Shown: positions 43,080 to 54,600, numbered from the stretch's first letter. The stretch: 64,000 bases of DNA from Meghimatium bilineatum (GCA_034231615.1 CM067311.1:26192015-26256014); one strand, 5' to 3'. Numbers and translations are program-made. The notes: generated by a model from the sequence alone, not told the origin.

Positions 43080-43690
43080 ACAATGAAATTTACATCAATT
43101 GAAGTTCTAACCTATTTCAGGAGGGACTAACTTGGTAATCATGTCAATATTTTTCAATTGATCATTTCTTTCATACAATGATGAACTTTTTAAATAAATT
43201 GATACGCTGTAACCTTTCTTACCTAAATTATAAGATAAAAAGATTTTGGTTTAAAGTAGTTGATAAGGATGTGATTGTTTGAAACAAATTTATAAATACC
43301 CATTCAAATTGACCTGATGTGTTAGAGAAATTAATGTTGTTATTATAGTTTACAGAATGTACTTGCAAAGTTAAAGGTGACCAAATGTTGCCAACAATAT
43401 AGTGACCATCTACCGTATATTATTTTACTATGAATCATTTATAAACATGGAGTGTAACAAGATTTTGGGCATTACTGTATTAGATAAGCACTGCTGACAA
43501 CAGTTTTGGAGTGTTTGTGTACCTTGATAGAACATCTGATCATACCAAGATTGAGCAATACCAGAGAATCTGGTTAGGGCTGAACTAGCTTTCGAAACCT
43601 AGTGGCCCATGCAGATGTAGATTTAGTCTGGCATGCTGGAATATAATATGGTGATCTCTATAATGGTAGTCACCAGCAAGAAATGGTTTA
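43080..43690. other. Non-genic stretch
   Basis: No gene or repeat supported. Confidence 0.4.
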
Positions 43691-43699
43691 TTATAACAG

Positions 43700-44080
43700 T
43701 TTTCATCCTTATTCTTTCAATTGATAACAAGTGAGACTGCTGTAAAACTCTACATTATAACAAAAGCACTTACATAAAACACAAGGTTGATCAACTTTAC
43801 AATGAACTATCAGACTATAGGGTACGGTATGAGAAAATACAGATAATAGTTTACAAGACCATTTTAACATTTTTTTAATGTTTACAAATGATATGTAAAT
43901 GTTATGAGATTTACTTGTAAAGACATTGTCGATAGTGAAAGTGGCCTTAGGAAATGACTCGGAGCGAATCTGCACCACATAGGAACATGTGTAGCATCGC
44001 CGGCATCTACAACAAATTTTGTTAAAATGGTCTTAAACAGTAGCTCTGAGGTGAATGTGGAGCAAGATGTCATTAAGACT
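43700..44080 (-). mobile_element. Penelope-like element fragment (pre-GIY-YIG region)
   Basis: Minus-strand frames give RRCYTCSYVV and IDNVFTSKSHNIYISFV, resembling the cysteine-rich segment and the NV.Y.I.C strand before the GIY-YIG endonuclease in Penelope-like ORFs. Degenerate. Confidence 0.4.
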
Positions 44081-44109
44081 TATATTAAGATCTATAGGAA
44101 ACTATAGAA

Positions 44110-44440
44110 AGTGTTTGAAAATGGCATGAGTTTGAGGGTCAGACTGGAGAAAGGGATAATGTTTGAACAAGATTCCATGGATAGTAGAGTTATGGGGATG
44201 AAAAGTGAGGACAAGTTTAAATCTATCAGAAAGAAAAGTACCATCAAGGTATCATGGCGAGAGAATTTACAACATGCAGCCAAGCCAGTAAAAAAGTGTA
44301 AATCATGTAACACCATTTATGTTACCATTTGTAAATGCTGTGACATGAAATACATAGGTGAAGCTGTCAAAAAAAACTAAGTGACCATTTCTACCAACAT
44401 CTTCATGTCATTAACCACAGATTGCCTACCACTGTCACTA
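44110..44440 (+). mobile_element. Penelope-like element fragment, GIY-YIG endonuclease
   Basis: The plus frame 44111-44380 ends with KKCKSCNTIYVTICKCCDMK and YIGEAVKK, the GIY-YIG core with its CxxC pair. After a frame change in an A-run it continues SDHFYQHLHVINHRLP and HFSG, as expected for the R..QH helix region. Orientation is opposite to the neighbouring fragment at 43700-44080. Confidence 0.65.
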
Positions 44441-44449
44441 TGCATTTCA

Positions 44450-45085
44450 GTGGATGTTTGGAGATATCAAGTAATTGTTCCTGTAGGTTCAGACATCAAA
44501 TAATTGTTTCTGGAGGTTTAGAGACATCAAGTATGTATTCCTGTAGGTTCAGACATCAAGTAAATGTTCCTGGGGGTTTAGAGACATCAAGTAGTTGTTC
44601 TTGAAGGCTTAGACATCAGTTATTGTTCCTAGAGGTTCAGACATTAAAAAATGTTCCTGGAAGTTTAGAGGCATCAAGCAATTGTTCATAGAGGTTTAGA
44701 GACATCAAGTAATTGTTACCGGATACTGAAGCTTTAAAGACATCAACCAGTTCTTTCTAGAGGTTCAGACATCAAGTAATTGTTCATAGAGGCTCATTCA
44801 GACATCAAGTAATTGTTCATAGAGGTTCATAGACATCAAGTAATTGTTCCTGGAGTTTCAGGCATCAAATAATTGTTCCTGGGGGTTTAGAGGCATCAAA
44901 TAATTGTTCCTTGAGGCACAGAGACATTAAGTAATTGTTCCTAGAGGTTCAGACATTATGTAATTGTTCATGGAGGTTTAGAGACATCAAGTAATTGTTC
45001 CTGGAGGTTCAGAGACATCAAGTAATTGTTACTATAGGTTCATACATGAAGTAATTGTTCATAGAGGTTCAGACATTTAGTTGTT
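44450..45085. repeat. Degenerate about 30-bp minisatellite, some 20 units
   Basis: Units of the type AGACATCAAGTAATTGTTCC plus TGGAGGTTTAG, with variable length and many substitutions. It begins right after the Penelope-like fragment. Confidence 0.9.
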
Positions 45086-45189
45086 GCATTAGTTAGTTAA
45101 CAGTTCTGGACAGTAACATAGCTTCTCAATATATTCCTGTAAATGAATTCTTGCATGCTGATAGTTTTCCTACATTGATACATTTCATC

Positions 45190-46038
45190 CATCCTAGCAA
45201 GAGTTCCTATAGACTCATATGATGCTAGATTTATGCAGACTGTTGAATTATGACATCCTAGCAAAAGTTCCTATAGACTCATATGATGCTAGATTTATGC
45301 AGACTGTTGAATTATGACATCCTAGCAAGAGTTCCTATAGACTCATATGATGCTAGATTTATGCAGACTGTTGAATTATGACATCCTAGCAAAAGTTCCT
45401 ATAGACTCATATGATGCTAGATTTATGCAGACTGTTGAATTATGACATCCTAGCAAGAGTTCCTATAGACTCATATGATGCTAGATTTATGCAGACTGTT
45501 GAATTATGACATCCTAGCAAAAGTTCCTATAGACTCATATGATGCTAGATTTATGCAGACTGTTGAATTATGACATCCTAGCAAGAGTTCCTATAGACTC
45601 ATATGATGCTAGATTTATGCAGACTGTTGAATTATGACATCCTAGCAAGAGTTCCTATAGACTCATATGATGCTAGATTTATGCAGACTGTTGAATTATG
45701 ACATCCTAGCAAAAGTTCCTATAGACTCATATGATGTTAGATTTATGCAGACTGTTGAATTATGACATCCTAGCAAAAGTTCCTATAGACTCATATAATG
45801 CTAGATTTATGCAGACTGTTGAATTATGACATCCTAGCAAAAGTTCCTATAGACTCATATGATGCTAGATTTATGCAGACTGTTGAATTATGACATCCTA
45901 GCAAAAGTTCCTATAGACTCATATGATGCTAGATTTATGCAGACTGTTGAATTATGACATCCTAGCAAAAGTTCCTATAGACTCATATGATGCTAGATTT
46001 ATGCAGACTGTTGAATTATGACATCCTAGCAAGAGTTC
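45190..46038. repeat. 64-bp minisatellite, left part (about 13 units)
   Basis: Units of GACATCCTAGCAAAAGTTCC, TATAGACTCATATGATGCTA and GATTTATGCAGACTGTTGAA plus TTAT. GCAAAAG and GCAAGAG variants partly alternate, which hints at a 128-bp higher-order unit. The array resumes at 48823 after a transposon. Confidence 0.95.
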
Positions 46039-46046
46039 CTATAGAC
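46039..46046. repeat. hAT target site duplication (left)
   Basis: CTATAGAC, exact match to 48815-48822. Confidence 0.9.
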
Positions 46047-48814
46047 TAGGGTTGCCATCCGTCCCGCTTTTTCCGGATTGTCCCACTTTTTCATCAAAAA
46101 TTAATTGTCCCGCCTAAGGGTCTGGGGGACAGCAATTTGTCCCGCTTTTTAATCCAGCCAAATTTTTCACCTACAAATTTTAATATTTTCTTAAATTATT
46201 TATTATTGGTTTGAGTTTTGTTACAAATGAAGCTTCTTAGTCCGAAACGTCTATTTGTAGATTCCTGCGCTATCGCTGTTTAATAATAAAGTTTGAAGAT
46301 ACAACTCATAAATTTGAGAATATCCAGCACAAAATTGTTAGTGCGGAAGGCGGTATTATTTAAAAATTTACAAAAGATGACGTCTTCGGCTTCGCGAGGC
46401 GCCGAGCCTTACTCTACCCATCTCACCGCCGCTCACGTGATCTGTGCCTACGTGACAATCTGCATGCTTTTGTCCTTGTCGTATTCCTGTAGGCGCTAAT
46501 AATTCATTCAACAACATCGCGCCATCCTCACCAGCAGCAAGAAGAAATTTTGGCTTCATTCTTTCTTTATGTGTTGGAGGCTGGAGGTTGCTTCCAGGAA
46601 TCCAGTCTGTTGTTACCGGTGGTTGTGAAATATTAAATTTGTTCATTTTTAATTGAGCATTCTAATTTTGTGAATTCTTTTTTTGGATTTATTTTTATTT
46701 GGTAATGCCGAAGATAAAGTGTTTTTTCCAAGAAAACTATTCGGAAGAATGGTCTTTCATAAAACAAGGTAGAAGTAAGAATGAAGCAGAATGCAAAATA
46801 TGTCAATGTTACATTTCTATCGCGCATGGTGGGAGAACTGACATAACAAAACATATAGGAAGTGTAAAACACAAATCTAGAATGTATTCTGCAAACACTT
46901 CACTTACTATGGACAATTATTTTTTGACTAAATCGTCAGAGCAAGGTAAATTAGTGGCAGCGACAGAACTGACAATGTGTTATCATATTGTAAAACATCA
47001 TATGTCTTTCAAGTCAATGGACTGCATAACTAAGCTAAACTCAAAACTGTTTAAAGATTCTCAAACTGCACAAAATGTGGAGCTCGGAAGAACTAAAACA
47101 ACAGCAATAGTAAAGTCAGTATTAGCACCTGACACTACGAGGCAATTGTGTAATGAACTTGCTGGTGTACACTACTTTGGTATTGCTACCGACGCAAGTA
47201 ATCACAATGCTGAAAAAATATTCCCATTAATTGTTCAGTATTTCACTCCAGCGAATGGTATGACTGTAAAATTACTTAAACTGGGTTCTTTACCAAATGA
47301 AACATCCTCTGAAATAAGCAAGTATTGTATCGAGGCTTTAGAAGAAAACAACATTGATAAGAACAAGTGTATTGCGTTTTGTGGCGATAATGCAAACTGT
47401 AATTTTGGTGGAATACGGCGTGCTGGCACCAACAATGTGTTCGCGAGATTGAAAAGTGAACTTAATGAAAATCTTCTTGGAATTGGATGCCCTGCTCATA
47501 TCATTCATAATTCTGTAAAGACAGCCGCCGATGTTTTGAGTGTTGATGTGGAAACAACAATAATTAAATGATTCAATTACTTCTCTATATATACTGTACG
47601 AACGGAGCGATTAAAAGAATTTTGTGAGTTCGTGGAATTAGAGTATCATGCATTATTGTCACACACAAAAACAAGGTGGTTATCACTTTTAGCTGCAGTA
47701 GACAGAGTATTAAAATTGTATGACGCCCTGCAATCATTCTTCTTATCTGAAGAAAAAGCACCTAAAGTTTTGCTAACATTATTTCAAAATCCGTTAAGCG
47801 TGCCATATCTATGGTTTGTCCATAGTCAGATGAGCGTGTTTGAAAGACAAATACTTAAGTTGGAAAAGACTGATATCAGTGTAATAGAGGTAGCAGTAAT
47901 TTTGAAGGATACCCTCAGGTTAATAAATGAACGTAAAGAAGAAAGATTTATCCCTATAAAGGTGAAGTCTATTCTTAAAAGAATAGAAAATGAAGTGTCT
48001 ACAGATGATATTGAGAAACTTTATGCTGAGGTGGATGAATTTTATGAAACAGCGGCCGCTTATTTGCAAAAGTGGATGACGCATTTGAATGAATTTTCCA
48101 CCATCTTTACTTGGATGCTACTAGACTCTAAACCAGAATGGACTGCAGTTCAGGGAACATTAATGTTTCTACAAGACAAAGGTGTGTCAATAGATGATTC
48201 ATTGTTGTTTGATCAGTTCACATATTTGAAAGAGTTTATTGAATTAGAACTTTGTAAAAATGGAGATAGATGGAATAGTAAATCATGTCAGGAGAAATGG
48301 ACGTTTTTCTTAAGACAATGTAAATGTGCGGATCAGTATTCCCAGTTATTACATTTATGTGAATTCATCTTCAGCGTTCCAGGACACAATGCTAATGTGG
48401 AAAGAATATTTTCTTTAATGAATGTGCAGTGGACAGATGAACGAAATCGGTTGCACGTAGCAACTGTTGAAGCAATAATGAAATGTGTGTTTAATTATAA
48501 ACTTAGCTGCACCGAGTTTTATGACTACGTAATCCAGCGACAAGATCTTCTCACTCAGAGTCTGAAGTCAGACAAATATGAGATGCAGCCGACACCGACT
48601 TAAGAAGCTGCAAATCAAGGTAAACATGTTTTTTTATTAATTAAAAAAATTACTGGTACAGGTATTAGAATTATAATGTAATAATAATTAGTCTATGTGT
48701 GTGCTATCTCTGACTTTTCCTATGGCTATTATGCTTTACATGATGTGTCCCGCTTTCGCGTCTAAAAAAGTACCATTTGTCCCGCTTTCTGCTTCGAAGG
48801 TTCTGGCAACCCTA
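46047..48814 (+). mobile_element. hAT DNA transposon, near complete
   Basis: 2768 bp with 11-bp terminal inverted repeats TAGGGTTGCCA / TGGCAACCCTA and an exact 8-bp target duplication CTATAGAC at 46039-46046 and 48815-48822. The TIR length and 8-bp duplication fit hAT elements. Subterminal TGTCCCGC motifs recur at both ends and could be transposase binding sites. The insert lies in a 64-bp minisatellite whose units continue on both sides. Confidence 0.95.
46699..48603 (+). CDS. hAT transposase (one in-frame stop)
   Basis: A single plus-strand frame of 635 codons, including one internal TGA at 47569-47571 that splits it into 290 and about 340 residues. N-terminal BED-type zinc finger: CKICQC then HIGSVKH. 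The DDE domain has ATDASN (first Asp) and CGDNANCNFGG (second Asp), and GCPAHIIHN is also typical. The C-terminal hAT dimerisation region has SVPGHNANVERIFSLMN, followed by ERNRL. Length fits the usual 600-700 residues. Because all motifs are kept and only one stop is visible, the copy is young. It may be inactive, or the stop could be a sequencing error. Confidence 0.92.
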
Positions 48815-48822
48815 CTATAGAC
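48815..48822. repeat. hAT target site duplication (right)
   Basis: CTATAGAC, the partner of 46039-46046. Confidence 0.9.
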
Positions 48823-49052
48823 TCATATGATGCTAGATTTATGCAGACTGTTGAATTATGACATCCTAGCAAAAGTTCCTATAGACTCATATGATGCTAG
48901 ATTTATGCAGACTGTTGAATTATGACATCCTAGCAAGAGTTCCTATAGACTCATATGATGCTAGATTTATGCAGACTGTTGAATTATGACATCCTAGCAA
49001 AAGTTCCTATAGACTCATATGATGCTAGATTTATGCAGACTGTTGAATTATG
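48823..49052. repeat. 64-bp minisatellite, right part (about 3.5 units)
   Basis: Continuation of the array at 45190-46038 after the hAT insertion. Confidence 0.95.
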
Positions 49053-49054
49053 AC

Positions 49055-49265
49055 TTCAAAAACAAATATTAGCAGACTGATGCTTAGAGCAGACACAGAA
49101 AAACTTCTGTGGGTGAGAAAGAATGAGGGTCAATTAACAGCTTACTGGGACCGTCAGTCAACATGTAATGGCTGAAACACACAAGGAGAGATCTGAGCAC
49201 CTATGGACTTGTCCGGAGTGCAGTGACGATGATCCAGTGACTAATTAACTAAAACAAGGCTGCAC
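49055..49265 (+). mobile_element. LINE 3' end (RNase H LINE family)
   Basis: Shares AAGGAGAGATCTGAGCACCT, ATGGACTTGTCCGGAGTGCA and GTGACGATGATCCAGTGACT with 58230-58290, which follows an RNase H frame. It probably encodes the terminal motif SEHLWTCPECSDDDP. Confidence 0.65.
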
Positions 49266-49750
49266 AAAACAAGATGTAGATAGACACAAGAAAACTACAT
49301 AATTAATTAGTATGAGTTATTCTGACTTCAAATTTCAGGGAACTAAAAAACCAGCCAGTACCTGTATTATCAAAAGCACATTCAGAAAATAGTACAATGT
49401 GAAAATTAATGACTAATTTGAGATAGAAACTGAAATGGAAACCACAAGGGTAGACTGAGAACAATGGAACAATTTAAAAGACCTTTCTCTGAGAATAATT
49501 TCTACATCCATTGAAAAAGCCCATAACTTGTCAGATTACCACATTGGATGCATCAATGCACAGAGACCTACAGTGATTTCTATCTTCAATAACACAGATG
49601 AGTGAGGAAAATATCCTGACCTGTCCAATACTTAATGTTATCTGTCCATAATTTTCTTTGTCCTCCTCAGCATTTTCTACCTTTTACTGTTCCTGTAGTA
49701 TCATTTTTTACAACGATATTTTTCTAATTTCTACATGCCTACCAACATGT
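49266..49750. other. Non-genic stretch
   Basis: No supported gene. Some sequence may be old LINE, but I find no firm motif. Confidence 0.4.
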
Positions 49751-49753
49751 AGA

Positions 49754-50235
49754 GTAGGTGGAGGCAAAGATCCGCAATTTTTACACTTTAGTATATTCTG
49801 ACATTTAGACCTAACTACGGGACAACAAACTGTAATCAGTGTATAGCTTATCTATCTGTCTTAGTGAGGGTATTGAAAGCATAAGTTTTATATGTAGACA
49901 ATAGAATTTTTGAACTTGGGTACATGTAGATTTTTGTCCAGGAATTTATGGGGCAAAGATCCGCAAGCAAAAAGGTGATAAAAACTATTATAAAATCGAG
50001 GGAGTTCACCTCTACGACAGGTCTAGCAAACCAGCAGTGTGTAAATGTTTGCTAAGAATATATATGTATAGTTTCATAACATTAATCTAGAAAAAAAAAC
50101 TGTTAGAATAAAAAATACTTGGTAAGTTCCATTTTAAAGCTAATAATGTCTTTATAAGGTTGGATTATCGTTATAATCATATATATCAGTCTCTCCCAGC
50201 TTTAGATCGGCATCTGCAACTTTCTCATGACATCT
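49754..50235 (+). repeat. Dispersed repeat D, third copy
   Basis: Matches 15784-16264 and 34846-35380 at moderate identity, including GTGTATAGCTTATCTATC and TCAGTCTCTCCCAGCTTTAG then ATCGGCATCTGCAAC. It lies outside the duplication, which shows the repeat is dispersed. Confidence 0.75.
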
Positions 50236-50760
50236 ACATTTTACATTTATAATGTAGTCTTTTAAACTCGCTTAGGCTCTTTACCTTCCACAAATTGCCT
50301 CCACTTACCCTTACAGTGTAAATATTCAATAATATGTGGTGATATAATCTTTGAATCGATGCTGTAACAATTTTTTTTTAATTTTCAGATTATAGCTTTT
50401 GTAGATTTATATTCTCTGGCATGATCTGTTTATGCAATGTGCAATAAGAATAATAAGGTGAAAGAGATTTTCATATGTTGTTATAGAATATTTCAAAATA
50501 GAATTGCTTGAAAGAAATGTATCAAATATTTGTAATAATTGATGTGTAATTCATGTATTTATTATATCATTTTATGTATTAAATAATTAAGTTATAAATA
50601 AATATATTCATTTATGTAAGCTTTTTTATTCTGTTCTTGAATACTGTGGGTTATTTATACAGGTTTTCATATCACTAAGTTAACAGGTATGATTTGTACT
50701 TTTATTTTTGTGTACAAAAACTATGCATTAAATTTGTCATGAAGTGATAAACTGATATCA
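50236..50760. other. AT-rich non-genic stretch
   Basis: Contains several AATAAA motifs near 50580-50610 but no gene that would use them. Confidence 0.35.
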
Positions 50761-50761
50761 T

Positions 50762-50953
50762 TTAAGTTCTTCTGCACAGACTTTCATTGTCAACGTGAAC
50801 ATGCTCCAGCAGCGCAGTAATCAGCCAAAGGCTGTTTGCATTTCTGTAGATATTGCCGTTGAATGGTATCAATGGAAAATTTTCTGTCTGCTTATTCTGG
50901 ATAACTTTAGTAACAGAATCTGTGCCACAATCACAAACATGATTAGTTGACAT
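50762..50953 (-). CDS. Small minus-strand open frame, function unknown
   Basis: 63 codons, with CDCGTDSVTKVIQNKQTENF and PLIPFNGNIYRNANSLW. I do not recognise it. It lacks repeats and has mixed composition, so it could be an exon of the same unknown gene as 51840-52400, but no firm splice link is seen. Confidence 0.2.
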   Translation of the reverse strand: MSTNHVCDCGTDSVTKVIQNKQTENFPLIPFNGNIYRNANSLWLITALLEHVHVDNESLCRRT

Positions 50954-51060
50954 TTTTAACTAGTTGAATCATTAGCTGACATCTTTTTAATTCATTGAAT
51001 GATTAGTTGACATATTTAACTAGTTGAACTCATAATTTCTTAATCTGTTCTGACATCTTA
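50945..51060. repeat. Degenerate tandem repeat, about 50 bp, 2-3 units
   Basis: TTGACATTTTTAACTAGTTG and TTGACATATTTAACTAGTTG blocks with related GAATGATTAGTTGACAT. Confidence 0.6.
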
Positions 51061-51649
51061 AAGTATTGACTGATTATTTTCTATTGAACAGTGTTGCATT
51101 CCTCATTTTTTTATAGTCTGGATGTGATATTTCATACTCCATCAGTTGCTCATATTTATTTTCAATTGTCCAGTTTATTGATATGATTTTCACATGCCAT
51201 TATGTATTTTATCATGCAGTGTAATAGTTGTTGGTAGTGTCATGATTTTTTAACTGAAACATCGATAGTGTACATATGTATTTTTTATAATATGAAAAAA
51301 AGCAGTCAGCTTGCAATACTCCACCAGATATTGATATCCCAATGTTCTTTATATATTAGATGTATTTTCTTGCTGTTTTGTTGCTGAGATGTTTAAAATG
51401 GTGTTCATCTTTAAGCTAGTAGGTATTCCTATATGTTGATTTATGTTTCTTTTGTATTGTTTTAGAATAGTCATTATTTGGGTCATAATATTCTAAAGTA
51501 ATGTGTCATTGGCTATTGTTTTCATTGCGTTGATTTACTGTTGTTAACTGGTGATTATAGTCTTGATACCTGTGTCAGTAGATTTTCTGGTTGATCTTAT
51601 CCTAGTATGTTCTTTTCTATACAGGAGTACGGTAAATATTTACATACAA

Positions 51650-51830
51650 CTAACAGGTGATTACAGCAGGTGATTTTCCCTGTACATACATTAGAGAGTT
51701 TCACTTCAATAGAGAGTGAATACAACAGGTGCTTTATCCTTACATATATCAGAGAGTGAGTGCAACAGGTGTGTGTTACACTTACATACAATAGAGAGTG
51801 AGTACAGCAGGTGTTTCTCCTTATATACAC
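51650..51830. repeat. Degenerate about 50-bp minisatellite, 3-4 units
   Basis: Motifs such as AGAGAGTGAGTACAACAGGTG and TTACATACA recur. It lies inside the minus-strand open frame 51597-52073 and explains that frame's cysteine-rich C-terminal half. Confidence 0.65.
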
Positions 51831-51839
51831 ATTTTCATT

Positions 51840-51988
51840 TTCTTTATGAGTGATTATTTTCTGGAGACTTTTAGGAACTAGTTTATGCAATTCACCAATG
51901 ACATGAAGAAGGCTTCCCCAATCAAGGTTTATCCAATGTTTTACAGCATGATTACTAATAATGTGGTCATGATGGATGGTTTTCAGGT
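51840..51988 (-). CDS. Possible exon of an unknown gene
   Basis: On the minus strand an acceptor TCATCATAG precedes sequence that reads LKTIHHDHIISNHAVKHWIN and LDWGSLLHVIGELHKLVPKSL. The acceptor phase fits the donor of the exon at 52259. Composition is protein-like and non-repetitive. I do not recognise the family. The downstream end is uncertain. Confidence 0.3.
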
Positions 51989-52258
51989 CTATGATGATAT
52001 AATAACAATAAAATGCAGGATATAAATTTGTAAAACTCGAGTGGATATAGTTCTCCATCAAGAAAAAGGACACAACACACCTGACTGTTTACAGACGACT
52101 GTGCGCTCACAGCAGGCTCTGTCCAGGAATTGAGATTTTGAAATTTTCCACAATTTGGAGTGACAACTCTTTTGGGCTGATTAAAATTCCAGAGATTTTA
52201 TTGAAACGTGAGTGAGCTACTCGACTTGATGAAAATAAAATGGCTTAGTCCTACTTAC

Positions 52259-52404
52259 TATCAGTGAGGTCTTCAACAGACTTCCCAATTTTGTGATGAC
52301 CATGACAAGTCAACCCATCACAATAATTCTGCTGTCTTTTGTATGTTGATGAAGCAGTGATAACAGATATACTGCATGGTATAGCTTCAGTTAGGTTTCC
52401 ATGC
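52259..52404 (-). CDS. Possible exon of an unknown gene, with strong donor
   Basis: The minus strand reads WSEHGNLTEAIPCSISVITA, SSTYKRQQNYCDGL and CHGHHKIGKSVEDLTD, then a consensus donor GTAAGT. It ends with one base over, which would complete an Asn codon with the exon at 51988. An AG precedes at GATCTAG. The family is not recognised; it may be a host gene or an unfamiliar transposase. Confidence 0.35.
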
Positions 52405-52586
52405 TCAGACCATGCTAGATCCATATTTGCATTGAAAGGTACCACAAAGTGTAAGTCAGTGTGTTATGATACGTTTGATGCCTTTCAGTTCCAGTGTGTA
52501 AGCTTATAGCAAATAAATCCTTCTTAGAGCAGAGACACCATTGTGACATCATTACTTTTAATCCATGCGTAATTGATTCATTTTTC

Positions 52587-52715
52587 TTCTTCAGCGTTCA
52601 TTTTCAAACTCCCGCTGGATCTCCTTTTCAGCAGGACCACGGTCCTCCTAGATTTCAAGCAGGACTCTGTCCAGAGAATAGAAATGTGTTGTGTCGCCGT
52701 TTTATTTTATATCAC
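52587..52715 (-). mobile_element. Repeat T (LINE-end or SINE-like) with (GAA)n tail
   Basis: On the minus strand it holds CAGGACCGTGGTCCTGCTGA-like sequence, then TTTGAAAATGAACGCTGAAG and a GAAG tail. Matches 61632-61775 over about 130 bp. Confidence 0.6.
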
Positions 52716-52829
52716 AGCAACAATTACGTAACTATTATCGGTCCTTTCCCAGTTGTCTGGCATATTTTCACACTTTTAAATAAATCTGTGCCGATCCGTA
52801 TTTTATAGTAATTTCGACCGCTGTATTCC

Positions 52830-53690
52830 TAGTTACAGAGACTGCCATAATTGGGATCCGATCGATAATTCGGCTCCAATCGAAAATATCATTATTACCT
52901 TTGCAATTAGTGTTCCCAGAAGCAAAAAGAGACACGGGAAACATGACTTACTACGGTCATGGTAAGGACACGACTGTTAACCATGACCACTGCGCATTAA
53001 AATTGAGTAATTTCCGCCTGCCATTGCATTCTATTTTTGTCCTACCTTTACTCACATGAATTATTTATTTTATGGAGGGTATTTGGAAAATGCAATAACT
53101 TGTTTGTTTTAAAGCTACATATATATTTTTGTGTGTGAAAATAAAGGAATGGCCACTAAATATAATGATGTAATTTGTATGTGAGATAAATTGTGAACTA
53201 ACATTATCAACTAGACTTAGAATTTCTGTGAAAACCTTCGATACACTCAATCTGGGATAGAATGCCGCTTATTAGGCATAGATTACTCTGCTGCTTAACA
53301 CTGGCAGCTACGCAAAAGAAATATTAATTTACAAAATAAAATCATCGGAAATGGTTGCAATTTAGAATAATTTTGACGAATTGTATCGGTGTTGTACAGT
53401 CATAACTAATTTCTAACGCATTCTATTTAGTTGTAAACACTAGCGGAAACGGGTGCAAAATTTAGTAATTAGGTCTACTTTTATTTCCTCGGTTAATTGC
53501 CGGGTGAATAACATTTGTTTACACTCGCTATATTTTAGCTCGAAGAGGTATGAAAAAGCATTGTGCCTGGTGAGTTAAGGATAAACACTGGGTTATCGTT
53601 TAGTTTTCAATGCCAGAAAAATAATCAGAAATATGAATAAGATTAACTGTGTTGTCTCCCTTTTTTGGGAACATTTAGTTTGTTTCTCGT
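52830..53690. other. Unique non-genic stretch
   Basis: No coding motif. Composition is somewhat less AT-rich in places, for example around 52950-53010. Confidence 0.4.
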
Positions 53691-53699
53691 TTCATTTAA

Positions 53700-53960
53700 C
53701 CTTTAGCAAGCCAGATTAAAAAATACGAAACGTCTCCCTGCCACTGGATTCTTTTTTGAAAATTTGCATTATTGATGGTGACTGTTTTGAAAATGTGATA
53801 ATTTTTTGGTTGTTAGAGATATTTAAATAATATTTGCACATATAAATAAAGAATTGAATTATGCATATATTGGTGTAATTTATGTACGTGTGTGTGTGAT
53901 ACCAGACGTATGAGAAAGTGGTAAAGACGTTTTTCACAATAAACATATATTTTATAACAA
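53700..53960 (-). repeat. Dispersed repeat R3, third copy (minus orientation)
   Basis: The reverse complement shares CTTTATTTATATGTGCAAAT, ACCATCAATAATGCAAATTT and CAAAAAAGAATCCAGTGGCA with 38631-38860 and 17690-17955. Confidence 0.7.
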
Positions 53961-54339
53961 ATAAAGAGGGAAAAAATAAGGAAAAAAAAATAACTTACCT
54001 TACATATCGAATTCCTTGGCAACACTGTAAACTAAATCACGCAAATCTGTTGTATTTTATGTTCTTTCACTGCGAAATTATCAAAATATAGCCGGGGGAA
54101 CTGTATAAAACATGTAGATTTGCAGTAAAATAGTTCTTTGAGCTTAGGCCTAGAGTTATTTTTTCTGCCACTTCAACATATTCGATATCAAACGTACAAG
54201 TCCCCAAACCAACACGGCATTCTGTATATTCACTGCTGTGAAACTAAATAACCTAATAATCCATGATTCAAGCCACGATTCAATGTTATTTTATTCAAAA
54301 TACGATGAAATAAAGGTCTATAAAACCGATCCATCATCA

Positions 54340-54600
54340 TGGCATCGTACCGGTGTACAGATGTGGTCAGATTAATTGCTCTTAAACTTTTACGAATAGC
54401 TAGCCATTTTCAAAAACGATCATTTCGGAAGTGGGGGATGTACCGGCTTCGATTGCGCATGTCCCCAGCTATGTGCACAGACTGTGGTACGTGTAAATCT
54501 CACGATATTATCGTTGGGTGGGCCGGGCCGCCAAAAGCGCGCGCAGCCATTTTGTTTCTCGGCGGCTGCGATTGATATAGGCTCGGTGAAGGTTAAAATG
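54340..54600. promoter_or_regulatory. Small CpG-rich patch, possible promoter
   Basis: CG dinucleotides cluster (GGGCCGGGCCGCCAAAAGCG, CGCGCGCAGCCATTTTG, TTTCTCGGCGGCTGCG) against an AT-rich background. GCCATTTTG resembles a YY1-type element often near start sites. No adjacent gene was identified, so this is a weak call. Confidence 0.3.

Noticed and set aside
46699-47571. Domesticated host BED-finger gene
   Set aside because: Terminal inverted repeats, an exact 8-bp target duplication and insertion in a minisatellite show it is a transposon copy.
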